Assembly: GCA_034189135.1 (NCBI GenBank)
Contig: JAXHVO010000028.1
Location: 1 to 46,932 of the forward strand
From: Thermodesulfobacteriota bacterium
Lineage (GTDB): Bacteria; Desulfobacterota; Desulfobacteria; Desulfobacterales; JAUWMJ01
Reading direction: 5' to 3'
Length of the DNA: 46,932 bases
Shown piece after piece: positions 1 to 6,842 of the stretch; the first letter of the stretch is position 1; each line of letters starts with the position of its first letter. Under the pieces are notes generated by a model, which made no database searches, was not told where the DNA came from, and was given only the letters and a program-made list of their open reading frames with translations. Both the position numbers and the translations under genes were made by a program.

Positions 1-2
1 TA

Positions 3-98
3 AAAGTCATCGAATTGACAAAGAACAATGAAACTGAATTACTTTATCGTAACATTTGTACTACTCTAAACGAAAATGAATTTAAAAAAGCAGCATAA
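3..98 (+). CDS. C-terminal fragment of an unidentified protein, cut by the window edge
   Basis: The frame is open from the window edge to a TAA at 96-98. It gives about 31 residues ending in LNENEFKKAA, a hydrophilic Lys/Glu-rich tail. No family can be assigned from so little sequence. It lies just outside the non-coding flank of the IS110-family element and may be the end of another transposase, but that is a guess. Just after it, at 101-112, is the 12-mer TTTCGCTCAATT, which recurs inverted at 5062-5073. Confidence 0.35.
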   Translation, partial: KVIELTKNNETELLYRNICTTLNENEFKKAA

Positions 99-239
99 GT
101 TTTCGCTCAATTGGGGTATAATACTTATGTCAAGCAAAAAGCAGAAACTTATAACCTCTTAATATCATATTAAATATAAATTCAATCCAAATTCTTAACG
201 TACCTCACCTGTAGTATTTAAGGATAATATTTCGGTGTC

Positions 240-410
240 TCTCTCTTTTTTGCGAACTCTCTATCTGATCGTTACGTTTATCCGACATGCCGCAAGGCGT
301 AGGCTGTCAATCATTCCTTATCCAGATTAAAGGTTCAAAGAGAGGCCCTGATTGTCCCTCCCGAGGTCATTCGCCTCAACGCCCATTAACGGGCTCTCTC
401 ACCGAAAATT
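240..410 (-). ncRNA. Candidate guide (bridge) RNA region of the IS110-family element
   Basis: This lies downstream of the transposase stop and is read on the minus strand. It is unusually structured. GAGAG plus GCCC at 340-348 pair with GGGC (391-394) and CTCTC (396-400), leaving one bulged T. Inside are two local hairpins: GCCC(381-384)/GGGC(391-394) with a 6-nt loop, and GAGG(363-366)/CCTC(374-377). IS110-family elements are known to encode a bridge RNA in one non-coding end, and in the IS1111 group it lies 3' of the transposase. The short flank 5' of this gene and long flank 3' of it fit that layout. The ends of the RNA and its guide loops were not determined. Confidence 0.35.
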
Positions 411-430
411 GAATATGTTTATAATATCAC

Positions 431-1714
431 CTAATCAGTAACCAAGAAGTCAGCATTAAATGGCTCTTCCTTCTTCATTAATGTCCAGGCTATGACAAGC
501 ATTTTAGTTGCTATTTTTACTCTCATTTTGGTCTTAATGCCTCGCTCCCGTTCCCGGCCTTTTAATACCCGGTTAAATAGACGTCTGAACTGATGATTAT
601 GATAGGTGCCAACCATGGATGCCTGATATAAACCATATCTTAACTCCGAATCCCCCTTTTTTGATATCACCGCAACCGCACTGCTGCTTGTTTTACCGCT
701 GCGACTGGCATTAAGATCATACCCGGCTAAACGAATCACCTGTTTATAGCTGTTAAATCGGAAAGGATTACCGATCACGGCGATGACAAGGGCCGCAATA
801 AACGGTCCAAAACCGGGGATGGTCTGCAGTATTGTATATGATTTGTGTTTCCTGGCAACTGTTTCTATCTTTTGCATGGTAGCTTTGATTCTTTCTCTTA
901 TCCGCTTTAAGCGATCCGCAAGCATCTTTGCTTCAAATTCCACGGAAATATCAACCGGCATCCCGATAGAATCTGCAGCTGCATCATATATTTTCCTTAA
1001 ACGATCCAATTGCCTTTTTCCTCGATCCGTTGTGGTCACTCGTTTCACAAAATCCATAAAATCCATTTTAGAAATCTTTTTCGGATCAATGCACCATTTG
1101 ACTATGGCCAGGTTTTCTTTAATACTTTTTCCCCAGTATCGATCCATTTCAGGAAAATATCTTACCAGTAAGCCGTTCCTGATCCTCATCTTTAAGCGGT
1201 GCTCTTCTTTCTTTAAGCGCTTTCTTAAAGAAAGCAGGTTACGCAATTCGATGATGGATTCTTCCGGGTTTTCATAAAACAAACATTTCCCCTGTGAAAT
1301 CAAATCTGCAATATTTGCACTGTCTTTATCATCGTTTTTGTCCCACCGGCCATCCAATAGCTCCCGGTTGTCCTTTACAGCTTTCCCCGACACGAGTACC
1401 GGAAAATGCTCATTATTAATCAACCACGCAGCTAAAGGTTTATGATAATTGCCTGTGGGCTCCATCCCGAATACGGTTTTAGTAAGGCTGTATTGAATCT
1501 GAAGTTCTTTGACCTGATCGATCAGTTTTTTAAAGCCATCAATGTTATTATTAAAGATTAATCGTTTTAAAAGTGTTTTTCCTCTGGCTGTTCCAAAGAA
1601 TGCGTGGTGATTATCTTTTCCAATATCGATCCCGATAATAAGATGTTTTTTAGATGCACGGATTTCTGACTTCAATTGACAGAATTTTTTGTACCTGATA
1701 ACATCACTTTTCAT
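431..1714 (-). CDS. IS110-family transposase (DEDD N-terminal domain, Transposase_20 C-terminal domain)
   Basis: This 427-residue recombinase moves the element. The N-terminal RuvC-like DEDD fold shows GIDIGKD with Asp30, GMEPTGNYH with Glu85, and an acidic cluster WDKNDDKDSANIAD holding the last two acidic residues near Asp128 and Asp131. A coiled, basic middle part (about 150-290) follows. The C-terminal Transposase_20 part has TIPGFGPFIAALVIAVIG and a Ser-rich stretch RSGKTSSS, where the family's catalytic serine lies. The length is typical to slightly long. The start ATG has a perfect AGGAGG six bases upstream, and that AGGAGG lies in an inverted repeat. No frameshift is seen, so the element may be active. 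Confidence 0.95.
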   Translation of the reverse strand: MKSDVIRYKKFCQLKSEIRASKKHLIIGIDIGKDNHHAFFGTARGKTLLKRLIFNNNIDGFKKLIDQVKELQIQYSLTKTVFGMEPTGNYHKPLAAWLINNEHFPVLVSGKAVKDNRELLDGRWDKNDDKDSANIADLISQGKCLFYENPEESIIELRNLLSLRKRLKKEEHRLKMRIRNGLLVRYFPEMDRYWGKSIKENLAIVKWCIDPKKISKMDFMDFVKRVTTTDRGKRQLDRLRKIYDAAADSIGMPVDISVEFEAKMLADRLKRIRERIKATMQKIETVARKHKSYTILQTIPGFGPFIAALVIAVIGNPFRFNSYKQVIRLAGYDLNASRSGKTSSSAVAVISKKGDSELRYGLYQASMVGTYHNHQFRRLFNRVLKGRERERGIKTKMRVKIATKMLVIAWTLMKKEEPFNADFLVTD

Positions 1715-1785
1715 AATAACCTCCTTTTGGTGTTTAATGTTTAATAATTTGCAGATTATTATATTTATGCTATCAGGAGGTTATT
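1715..1785 (-). promoter_or_regulatory. Hairpin that would sequester the transposase ribosome binding site
   Basis: AATAACCTCCT at 1715-1725 and AGGAGGTTATT at 1775-1785 are perfect 11-bp inverted copies. In a minus-strand transcript that starts upstream of 1785, the whole AGGAGG would be paired. The 49-nt loop contains a second stem, TAATAAT (1742-1748) with ATTATTA (1755-1761). Sequestering the ribosome site on read-through transcripts is a known way insertion sequences limit transposase (for example IS10 and IS50). That it works here is inferred. Confidence 0.6.
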
Positions 1786-1860
1786 TTATTGCAAGGCGAT
1801 AATAAAAAAATATTTCACTACTATAGGGAAGTATTTTTTACTTCTTCTTTAATATATAAC

Positions 1861-2050
1861 GCTCATCAGTTTATAAGTTGGCAGGAGCCTTGGAAAGTAT
1901 CCCAAGGATGGGCGTGATAAACTAAAGTACTATTTACAATACGGTAAGAATCAAATGCTGAGATACCTATGGGTGTTATAAAAATTAAAAAGAAATATTT
2001 ATTAGATATATACCCCTCTATCATGGGAAAATTTTTCGTCTATTAACACC
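1861..2050 (+). repeat. Interspersed leader repeat, copy A
   Basis: This is a roughly 190-bp repeat shared with copies B, C and D. Its conserved core runs from TTTATAAGTTG through TGGAAAG, AAGGATGG, TGAGATACCTATGGGT and ATTAAAAAGAAATAT to TATTAACAC. The core includes an ATG that begins a short frame, MGVIKIKKKYL. It ends about 50 bp before the alpha/beta hydrolase start. Confidence 0.85.
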
Positions 2051-2099
2051 ATAAGTGGCTCAAGTTTTTGACCGATTTTTAATGACTGGTTGAAGAAAA

Positions 2100-3140
2100 A
2101 TGAAACTCTTTCTGAAAATACTAAAAATTGTGGGCGTCTTTATTGTAGCTGTTATAGTAATTGTGAGCACAGCATTATACTTTTCTGGTCCGCAATTGCC
2201 CGACAGTATTGATGAGACAATTGACGGTGTTCTGCAATCCGATTTACCTGAGTTTCTAAAAGGTAACACGGGATACGTCTACCCAGAAAACAAAGCAGTC
2301 TGGTATGAATCGATTGGTCAAAACAGCTCGAACAAGGGAGTTGTTTTGCTTTTCATGGGAATCGCGAACGATGCCTTTGGTTGGCCTCAGGGGTTTATTG
2401 ATTTACTGGTCGAGTCTGGATACCAAGTCATCCGATATGACTACAGGGGAACTGGAATGTCCGATTGGATTTCAGACTGGGAACAATCCCCTTATTCCCT
2501 AAAAGATTTAGCGTCAGATGCAAAACTCATCCTCGACACACTGAAAATAAAGAAAGCGCATTTGGTCGGTGTTTCTATGGGAGGAATGGCAGCTCAAGAG
2601 TTTGCCATCAACTTTCCACAACGTATACTGACATTGACGTCCATCATGTCTTCGGGAAATATCGTAGATAAGGATATCAAAGGGATATCAAAGGAAATAA
2701 TATTTGACTTGATAAAAACCGGGCTCAAATATGGAATATTCCCGACAGAAAGAAATACAATCAAAATGCATATAGCTGCCAGGATAATACTTCGGGGTGA
2801 AGCTGATTACAGCATTGATATCAAAGGGACAGCCGAGCAGGTACTATACAATTTAAGAAAAAGAAATGGGTATAACCCTCATGTTTCCGGTCAACATGAG
2901 GAAGCCGTTCGCCGATCAGGTTCCCGTTATAAGCAGCTAAAGAAATTGGGAATCCCGTCTTTGGTCATTCATGGACAAAATGATCCCTTTGTCCCTATTG
3001 AGCACAGTAAGAAATTGGCTTCAGTTCTCTCAAATACCAAAACGAAATGGTTTGCAAACATGGGACACGATATTCCACCCAGTTTGTATGACTCGTTAAT
3101 AGCTGAGCTAATAAAAAATTTTGAAAGAAATCCCAATTAA
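2100..3140 (+). CDS. Alpha/beta-hydrolase, membrane-anchored or exported
   Basis: This 346-residue serine hydrolase begins with a basic start and a hydrophobic segment at residues 7-29, read as a signal anchor. The hydrolase core follows: an oxyanion/strand region YDYRGTGMSDW, the nucleophile elbow GVSMGG (Ser159), the acid in IHGQNDPF (Asp295) and the catalytic His in MGHDIP (His323). All three triad residues are in family order. The substrate cannot be told from the sequence; such proteins are esterases, lipases or C-C hydrolases. It stands alone behind repeat copy A, and its own ribosome binding site is weak (GAAG). Presence in a row of similarly led single genes suggests recent acquisition. 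Confidence 0.9.
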   Translation: MKLFLKILKIVGVFIVAVIVIVSTALYFSGPQLPDSIDETIDGVLQSDLPEFLKGNTGYVYPENKAVWYESIGQNSSNKGVVLLFMGIANDAFGWPQGFIDLLVESGYQVIRYDYRGTGMSDWISDWEQSPYSLKDLASDAKLILDTLKIKKAHLVGVSMGGMAAQEFAINFPQRILTLTSIMSSGNIVDKDIKGISKEIIFDLIKTGLKYGIFPTERNTIKMHIAARIILRGEADYSIDIKGTAEQVLYNLRKRNGYNPHVSGQHEEAVRRSGSRYKQLKKLGIPSLVIHGQNDPFVPIEHSKKLASVLSNTKTKWFANMGHDIPPSLYDSLIAELIKNFERNPN

Positions 3141-3184
3141 TTTAGAAAACAAGGCCGTTTAACAGGCTAAAAGAAATGGAAATG

Positions 3185-3206
3185 GGGTCAAGTCTGCTAT
3201 TGACCC
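3185..3206. repeat. Small REP-like hairpin
   Basis: GGGTCAA (3185-3191) and TTGACCC (3200-3206) form a perfect 7-bp stem with an 8-nt loop, preceded by AAT. The motif AATGGGGTCAAGTC resembles short dispersed intergenic repeats common in Desulfobacterota genomes. That comparison is from memory, not a search. Confidence 0.5.
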
Positions 3207-3225
3207 ATGAGAGTTTCAGACACGC

Positions 3226-3411
3226 GCTTTATGAGTTGGCGTGTACCTGGAAAGCGACTAAGGATGGACATGATTGCCCCAAAGAACTATTTTCAGTGTG
3301 GTTAGAATAAAACGCTGAGGTATTTGTGGATCTTATAAGAATTAAAAAGAAATATTTTCCAGACAAATAGTCTTATACTATGGCAAATAATCCCATCTAT
3401 TAACAATGTTG
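3226..3411 (+). repeat. Interspersed leader repeat, copy B (most diverged)
   Basis: It shares the core of copies A, C and D: TATGAGTTGGC, TGGAAAGCGA, AAGGATGGA, TTTTCAGTGTGGTTAGAAT, AATTAAAAAGAAATATTTT and TATTAACAATGTT. Where the other copies have CTATGG, this one has TTGTGG, so the short frame would use GTG and stops early at TAG. It ends 55 bp before the next gene. Confidence 0.8.
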
Positions 3412-3466
3412 TGCCGATAAAAGAAAGAATTTTCTCACCAGGCAAAATGAAAAAAGGGCTATCGAC

Positions 3467-3970
3467 ATGTATGAAGAACAAGAACAAATGAAACAGTTAG
3501 AGACAGGTTGGAGAGTAGTTCTTTTGATTTGGGGGGCAATATTGGCCTCTTTAGGCATATATTTTGTCGTTTGCATGATTATAGAAAAGGAGATGCAAAT
3601 TAACATCGACCCTAAATTGCCGTTAGAAACGATCAAATATACACTCTTTGGTGTGTCAATCATTACACTTTTTGTGGTGTATTATCTGCGCAAGTTTTTA
3701 TTGAGGACTACCAGCTCAACTATCATTTCAAGTCAAACATCATTGCCCCAACATCCGGCAGTAGGTAAATATTTAGTATCCGTTATAATAACATCGGCGC
3801 TTTTGGAAAGTATCGGAATCTATGGGGTGGTACTATTTTTTCTGGCCAAGGATACTTCGTCACTTTATCAATTGTTGATTATTTCCGCAGGAGCAATGAT
3901 TTATTTCCGCCCTCGTAAAGATGAGTTGTTGAACATGGCGGCCCAAATGGAAGCTCAAAGGAAAAAATAA
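3467..3970 (+). CDS. Small four-helix membrane protein of unknown function
   Basis: This 167-residue protein is not assigned to a family. A short hydrophilic N-terminus is followed by four hydrophobic segments at about residues 15-40, 58-75, 102-127 and 131-147, and a charged tail (RPRKDELLNMAAQ). The third segment reads ALLESIGIYGVVLFFL. It places a glutamate inside the membrane in a context like the ion-binding helix of F/V-type rotor c-subunits, but the remaining sequence lacks glycine-rich c-subunit helices, so this may be chance. The ATG follows AAAAGGG by about ten bases. It stands alone behind repeat copy B. Confidence 0.7.
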   Translation: MYEEQEQMKQLETGWRVVLLIWGAILASLGIYFVVCMIIEKEMQINIDPKLPLETIKYTLFGVSIITLFVVYYLRKFLLRTTSSTIISSQTSLPQHPAVGKYLVSVIITSALLESIGIYGVVLFFLAKDTSSLYQLLIISAGAMIYFRPRKDELLNMAAQMEAQRKK

Positions 3971-4007
3971 ACAGGGATGATTGGCACATAGGTTGGGGGT
4001 TGGGGAT

Positions 4008-4196
4008 ATGAGTTTATAAGTTGACAGGGAACTTGGAAAGCGATCAAGGATGGATGTGATTGGCCCAAAACCTATTTTCAGTGTGGTTAGAACCAAATGT
4101 TGAGATACCTATGGGTTTTATAAAAATTAAAAAGAAATATTTTTCAAATATATACTCCTATATCATGTAAAATTTTCCGATTATTAACACTGTTAG
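4008..4196 (+). repeat. Interspersed leader repeat, copy C
   Basis: This copy is closest to D. It contains GTTTATAAGTTGACAGGGA, TTTTCAGTGTGGTTAGAA, TTGAGATACCTATGGGT, ATTAAAAAGAAATATTTTTC and TATTAACACTGTTAG. The short frame reads MGFIKIKKKYF and stops soon after. The 3' end runs into GTTAGATGC (4192-4200), which matches the conserved end of integron attC sites (GTTRRRY). Confidence 0.85.
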
Positions 4197-4228
4197 ATGC
4201 TCTGCATTCTTCAACAAGGACAACCAAG

Positions 4229-4639
4229 ATGATCACGGGTATTAATCATATCACGTTTGCGGTTCGAAATATTGATGAGTCGTTTAAATTCTATGCTGAT
4301 GTGTTAGGCTTCAAACCTATCCAGAAGTGTACAACTAGTGTCTATTTGCTGGCCGGGAATACTTGGATTGCTCTAGTAAAGGACCAGAATTCACGCTATG
4401 AACATTTACATGAGTCCACACATATTGCTTTCACCGTTGATCATCAAGACTTTGAGCCAATGAGGGAGCGTATTCTCAAGTCTGGTGCTAAGAAATGGCA
4501 AGAGAATTCGACTGAAGGCGACTCGTTCTACTTCGTTGACCCGAATGGGCATAAACTCGAAATTCACGTCTCAGATTTGGAGGCACGAATCAAAAGTGGA
4601 AAGAAAGAATGGGGAGATGATGTTCGATGGTTTGTTTAG
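4229..4639 (+). CDS. FosA-like VOC-family metalloenzyme (glyoxalase/fosfomycin-resistance fold)
   Basis: This 136-residue protein is the usual length for FosA-type enzymes, which add glutathione to the epoxide of fosfomycin using a metal. The metal ligands of the family are all present: His7 in GINHITFAV, His65 in THIAF and Glu111 in GHKLEIHV. Thr9, a Trp in the second strand (Trp46), the SEG-like loop NSTEGDSFYF and an Arg after HVSDL also follow FosA. The equivalent of the FosA active-site lysine near position 90 is uncertain here (KKWQEN), so the substrate could differ. It lies between a GTTAGATGC end and an attC-like hairpin, the layout of an integron gene cassette. Confidence 0.85.
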   Translation: MITGINHITFAVRNIDESFKFYADVLGFKPIQKCTTSVYLLAGNTWIALVKDQNSRYEHLHESTHIAFTVDHQDFEPMRERILKSGAKKWQENSTEGDSFYFVDPNGHKLEIHVSDLEARIKSGKKEWGDDVRWFV

Positions 4640-4676
4640 TTCAGTGTCTATGGAATGGGGTTACATTGAGGTCCAC

Positions 4677-4732
4677 ACCTAACATGCAAATTCAACCGCA
4701 AGAGTTGTGCGGATGATTAGCGCCATTAGGGA
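4677..4732. other. Possible degraded attC-like recombination site
   Basis: ACCTAAC (4677-4683) fits the RYYYAAC end of attC sites, and CCTAA pairs with TTAGG at 4726-4730. Between them, CCGCA (4696-4700) and TGCGG (4708-4712) form an inner hairpin, and ATTCAAC is like an L'' box. The right end reads ATTAGGG instead of GTTAGGY, so if this is an attC site it is decayed. Confidence 0.3.
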
Positions 4733-4777
4733 CATTAACTATATAAATTCACCTGCCAGCCAATCCAAAGTAATTTC

Positions 4778-4972
4778 CTACTTGTCAAACATGCTTTTGT
4801 CTTTCTTTTTCTTCCAGGCTTTGAAGGCGAATTCAATCATGTGTTCGATGACATAAGTCTGGTTTTCACCGATCTCTTCCGCCACCTGATCGATTTTTTC
4901 CGCCATTTCACGCCGCATGCGGTAGTTACGGGACACGCGCTCCATGACATCTTTCGGTGCAATAAACGACAT
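4778..4972 (-). CDS. Small ribbon-helix-helix-like protein
   Basis: This 64-residue basic protein reads MSFIAPKDVMERVSRNYRMR, then EMAEKIDQVAEEIGENQTYVIEHMIEFAF and a lysine-rich tail. The pattern of a short strand followed by two helices (residues 20-36 and 40-55) suits a CopG/Arc-type DNA-binding protein, as in antitoxins. No toxin gene is next to it. The start is well supported: GGGAGG stands seven bases before the ATG. It is the only minus-strand gene in this accessory stretch besides the transposase. Confidence 0.65.
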   Translation of the reverse strand: MSFIAPKDVMERVSRNYRMRREMAEKIDQVAEEIGENQTYVIEHMIEFAFKAWKKKKDKSMFDK

Positions 4973-5368
4973 TGGTATCCTCCCTATCGCCCGTTCTTCC
5001 CAAACTCAAAAACAGTAAGTCTGGAACAGTTAATGACCAGAACTCGATTTTATATAACCCTAATTGAGCGAAAGTTGAGGGTGCCCCAGATTCCCCCGAT
5101 AACGGGATCTTCGTTTCACTACGAAAGGCGTCAAAGGGCGAAGCCGTAGTCATTTACTGTCCGTCTGAGGCGGAGCAACGAAGAAGATGGGGTATCATCG
5201 GCTTTCCCGCAGGGTAAACAAAATCGAGTGGTTTTTTGATAATTTATATTTCACTGATGCAAGAGTTGTAAACAACCCGCATGTCGCTTAAAAAAAGCTA
5301 TAAATGAGGCTCTTTATATAAGTTCTCAATTTTGTTTACGCTCATTTAGGGTGTAATATTTTATAGAC
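4973..5368. other. Gene-free stretch with no clear function
   Basis: No convincing gene is present; the frames here lack ribosome sites and family features. AATTGAGCGAAA at 5062-5073 is the inverse of 101-112 and may be an old insertion-sequence end. A CCGTCTGAGGCGGA imperfect hairpin lies at about 5161-5174. Confidence 0.4.
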
Positions 5369-5416
5369 TATGCACAATTATGTGTCAAATAAAATGCATA
5401 TGCACAATTTTGTATC
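5369..5416 (+). repeat. Two direct repeats of an 18-bp motif
   Basis: TATGCACAATTATGTGTC (5369-5386) and TATGCACAATTTTGTATC (5399-5416) match at 16 of 18 positions, with starts 30 bp apart (about three helix turns). This spacing would suit paired binding sites, but no adjacent promoter or gene supports a role. Confidence 0.5.
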
Positions 5417-5486
5417 CTGCGCTAACCGGGTTGCGGGGTTGCAGGACGTCCTTAGAATGATAAGTTTCCTATGCCAATTGCTATTA

Positions 5487-5664
5487 TCGGCAAAAAGTTA
5501 ATATCACCCTTGATTCAGGGAAAAGCTTTGTCGGATTCGTAAAGAAAGTGGGAAACCACTTATTGCATCTGGAAAAATTAGCTGGTAAAGATTATTTTGA
5601 TGCCCTGATCCGCATGGAAAATATTGGTGCCATCGACACCAGATTCAGGGACGTCCAATGCTGA
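5487..5664 (+). pseudogene. Truncated copy of the secreted Sm-like protein gene at 6843
   Basis: From TCGGCAAAAAG to the TGA at 5662-5664, the DNA is a close copy of the last two thirds of the gene at 6843-7193. It encodes the same TLDSGKSFVGFVKKVGNH, ALIRMENI and DTRFRDV stretches. One base is missing just after GGCAAAAAG, which breaks the frame, and the signal peptide and start are absent. The likeness also runs a little past the stop (GCATGTTTTCTG), so a genomic segment was duplicated. Confidence 0.85.
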
Positions 5665-5788
5665 TTTGCATGTTTTCTGTTAGTGTGATTTTGTCTTGGG
5701 CTCTCTCTACTCGCAGTCCACCCAATACGCTAACCAAGGGTCGAACTATGACTGGCTCAAGCTATTGGCTTTCGCCAGGGGTTGGGGA

Positions 5789-5976
5789 CATCAGTTTTAA
5801 GCTGACAGAGTTCTTGCCAAGCGGCCCAGGATGGCCGTGGTAGGCTAAAGAACCATTTTTAGTGTGGTTAGAATCAAATGTTGAGATATCTATGGGTCTC
5901 ATAAAAATCAAAAAGAAATATTTTTCAAATATATACTCCTTTATCACGGAGAATTTTTCCATCTGTTAACACTGTC
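5789..5976 (+). repeat. Interspersed leader repeat, copy D
   Basis: The core is the same as in A-C: AGTTTTAAGCTGACAG, AGTGTGGTTAGAATCAAATG, TTGAGATATCTATGGGT, ATCAAAAAGAAATATTTTTC and GTTAACACTGTC. The short frame reads MGLIKIKKKYF and runs to a TAA near 5969. It ends 15 bp before the next gene. Confidence 0.85.
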
Positions 5977-5991
5977 ATGTACTAGGAAAAT

Positions 5992-6336
5992 ATGGAGAAA
6001 GGACCAAAAGAATACTGGGAACTACGAATCAAGCTGGCTTGTATGTTTATATACTATCCAGTGATTTGGATCACCCATTTGTATTCTTTCTTTTCACCAT
6101 TTGTTCGGAGACACCTGCTAAGCTATGAACTGGATGGAAACAAAAAATCTACATTCCTAATAGACCTAATTTCTGTAACAAGCATCACTGTCCTAATAGG
6201 TCTTATATGGCATGTTGAATTATTGAGTGATCCAGCGAAATACAAATATATATTAGGTTTGTATATTTGCATGATCGTATTCGGTTACATGTCCCTGGTG
6301 TTCATGCGTGACCTTAAGATGCAAAGTTGCACGTAA
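5992..6336 (+). CDS. Small membrane protein of unknown function
   Basis: This 114-residue protein has three hydrophobic segments, at about residues 13-35, 58-76 and 84-102, and a short basic C-terminus. No family was recognised. The ATG follows AGGA by about eight bases. It is the last gene directly led by the 190-bp repeat. A perfect 8-bp hairpin follows the stop within five bases. Confidence 0.6.
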   Translation: MEKGPKEYWELRIKLACMFIYYPVIWITHLYSFFSPFVRRHLLSYELDGNKKSTFLIDLISVTSITVLIGLIWHVELLSDPAKYKYILGLYICMIVFGYMSLVFMRDLKMQSCT

Positions 6337-6340
6337 TCTA

Positions 6341-6380
6341 TCACTTGGGTGGGACCGACTTTTCGTTACACTCCAAGTGA
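6341..6380 (+). terminator. Hairpin after the membrane-protein gene
   Basis: TCACTTGG (6341-6348) and CCAAGTGA (6373-6380) form a perfect 8-bp stem that can be extended by a G-T and a T-A pair. No T run follows, so it is a weak intrinsic terminator or a structural/recombination site. Confidence 0.35.
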
Positions 6381-6416
6381 GTTCCACAGTTCAGGCGTTG
6401 ATATTGGAAATAGATC

Positions 6417-6788
6417 ATGACCGTACTGATAATCATATTTGGTGCTCTGACTCTGTTGGCCGGAATAGTAATTGTAATAAATCCGGAGGTTATTTTCGGC
6501 TTTCTACGAAGTAATTTGAACAAGCTGGCAGTCCATATTCTGGCTGTTGCAGTAAGACTGGTGATCGGTTCTTTACTGATATACCAATCCAACGTAGCTA
6601 AATTTCCGTTTGTCATTGAAATGATTGGTTGGGTTTCTATTGTTGCCGCTATAATTATAGCTGTCATGGGACGCCTCAATTTCAAGCGCTTAATATTATG
6701 GGCGTTGTCTTTATCAAAGCCTTTTGGTCGTGTTGGCGGTATCATAGCCGTGGCATTTGGCGCATTTTTAATTTATGCTTTCGTTTAG
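6417..6788 (+). CDS. Small four-helix membrane protein of unknown function
   Basis: The 123-residue protein is almost entirely hydrophobic, with segments at about residues 2-23, 37-57, 66-85 and 103-122 linked by short basic loops (LRSNLNK, RLNFKR, SKPFGR). The regular spacing suggests two helical hairpins. No family was recognised and no catalytic residues are visible. No strong ribosome site precedes the ATG. A well-supported secreted-protein gene starts 54 bp downstream. Confidence 0.6.
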   Translation: MTVLIIIFGALTLLAGIVIVINPEVIFGFLRSNLNKLAVHILAVAVRLVIGSLLIYQSNVAKFPFVIEMIGWVSIVAAIIIAVMGRLNFKRLILWALSLSKPFGRVGGIIAVAFGAFLIYAFV

Positions 6789-6842
6789 TACCAATAGACG
6801 GTTGTAAAAATCTTTAAATTAATAAAAAATTGGAGGTTTATT

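Larger units (their letters stand above)
200..1800 (-). mobile_element. IS110-family insertion sequence (approximate limits)
   Basis: The element holds one transposase gene (431-1714), about 230 bp of structured non-coding DNA on its 3' side and under 100 bp on its 5' side. IS110-family elements usually lack long terminal inverted repeats and make no clear target duplication, so the ends cannot be fixed from one copy. A similar octamer, GCAAGGCG, occurs at 292-299 and 1791-1798, but its relation to the ends is unclear. The element sits at the edge of an accessory gene region. Confidence 0.5.

Noticed and set aside
783-1277. 164-codon plus-strand frame inside the transposase gene
   Set aside because: It lies antisense to a complete IS110 transposase and has no ribosome site or recognisable family.
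1861-5976. The 190-bp repeats as integron attC sites
   Set aside because: They lack the paired RYYYAAC/GTTRRRY ends and the overall self-complementary fold; only copy C ends in GTTAGAT.
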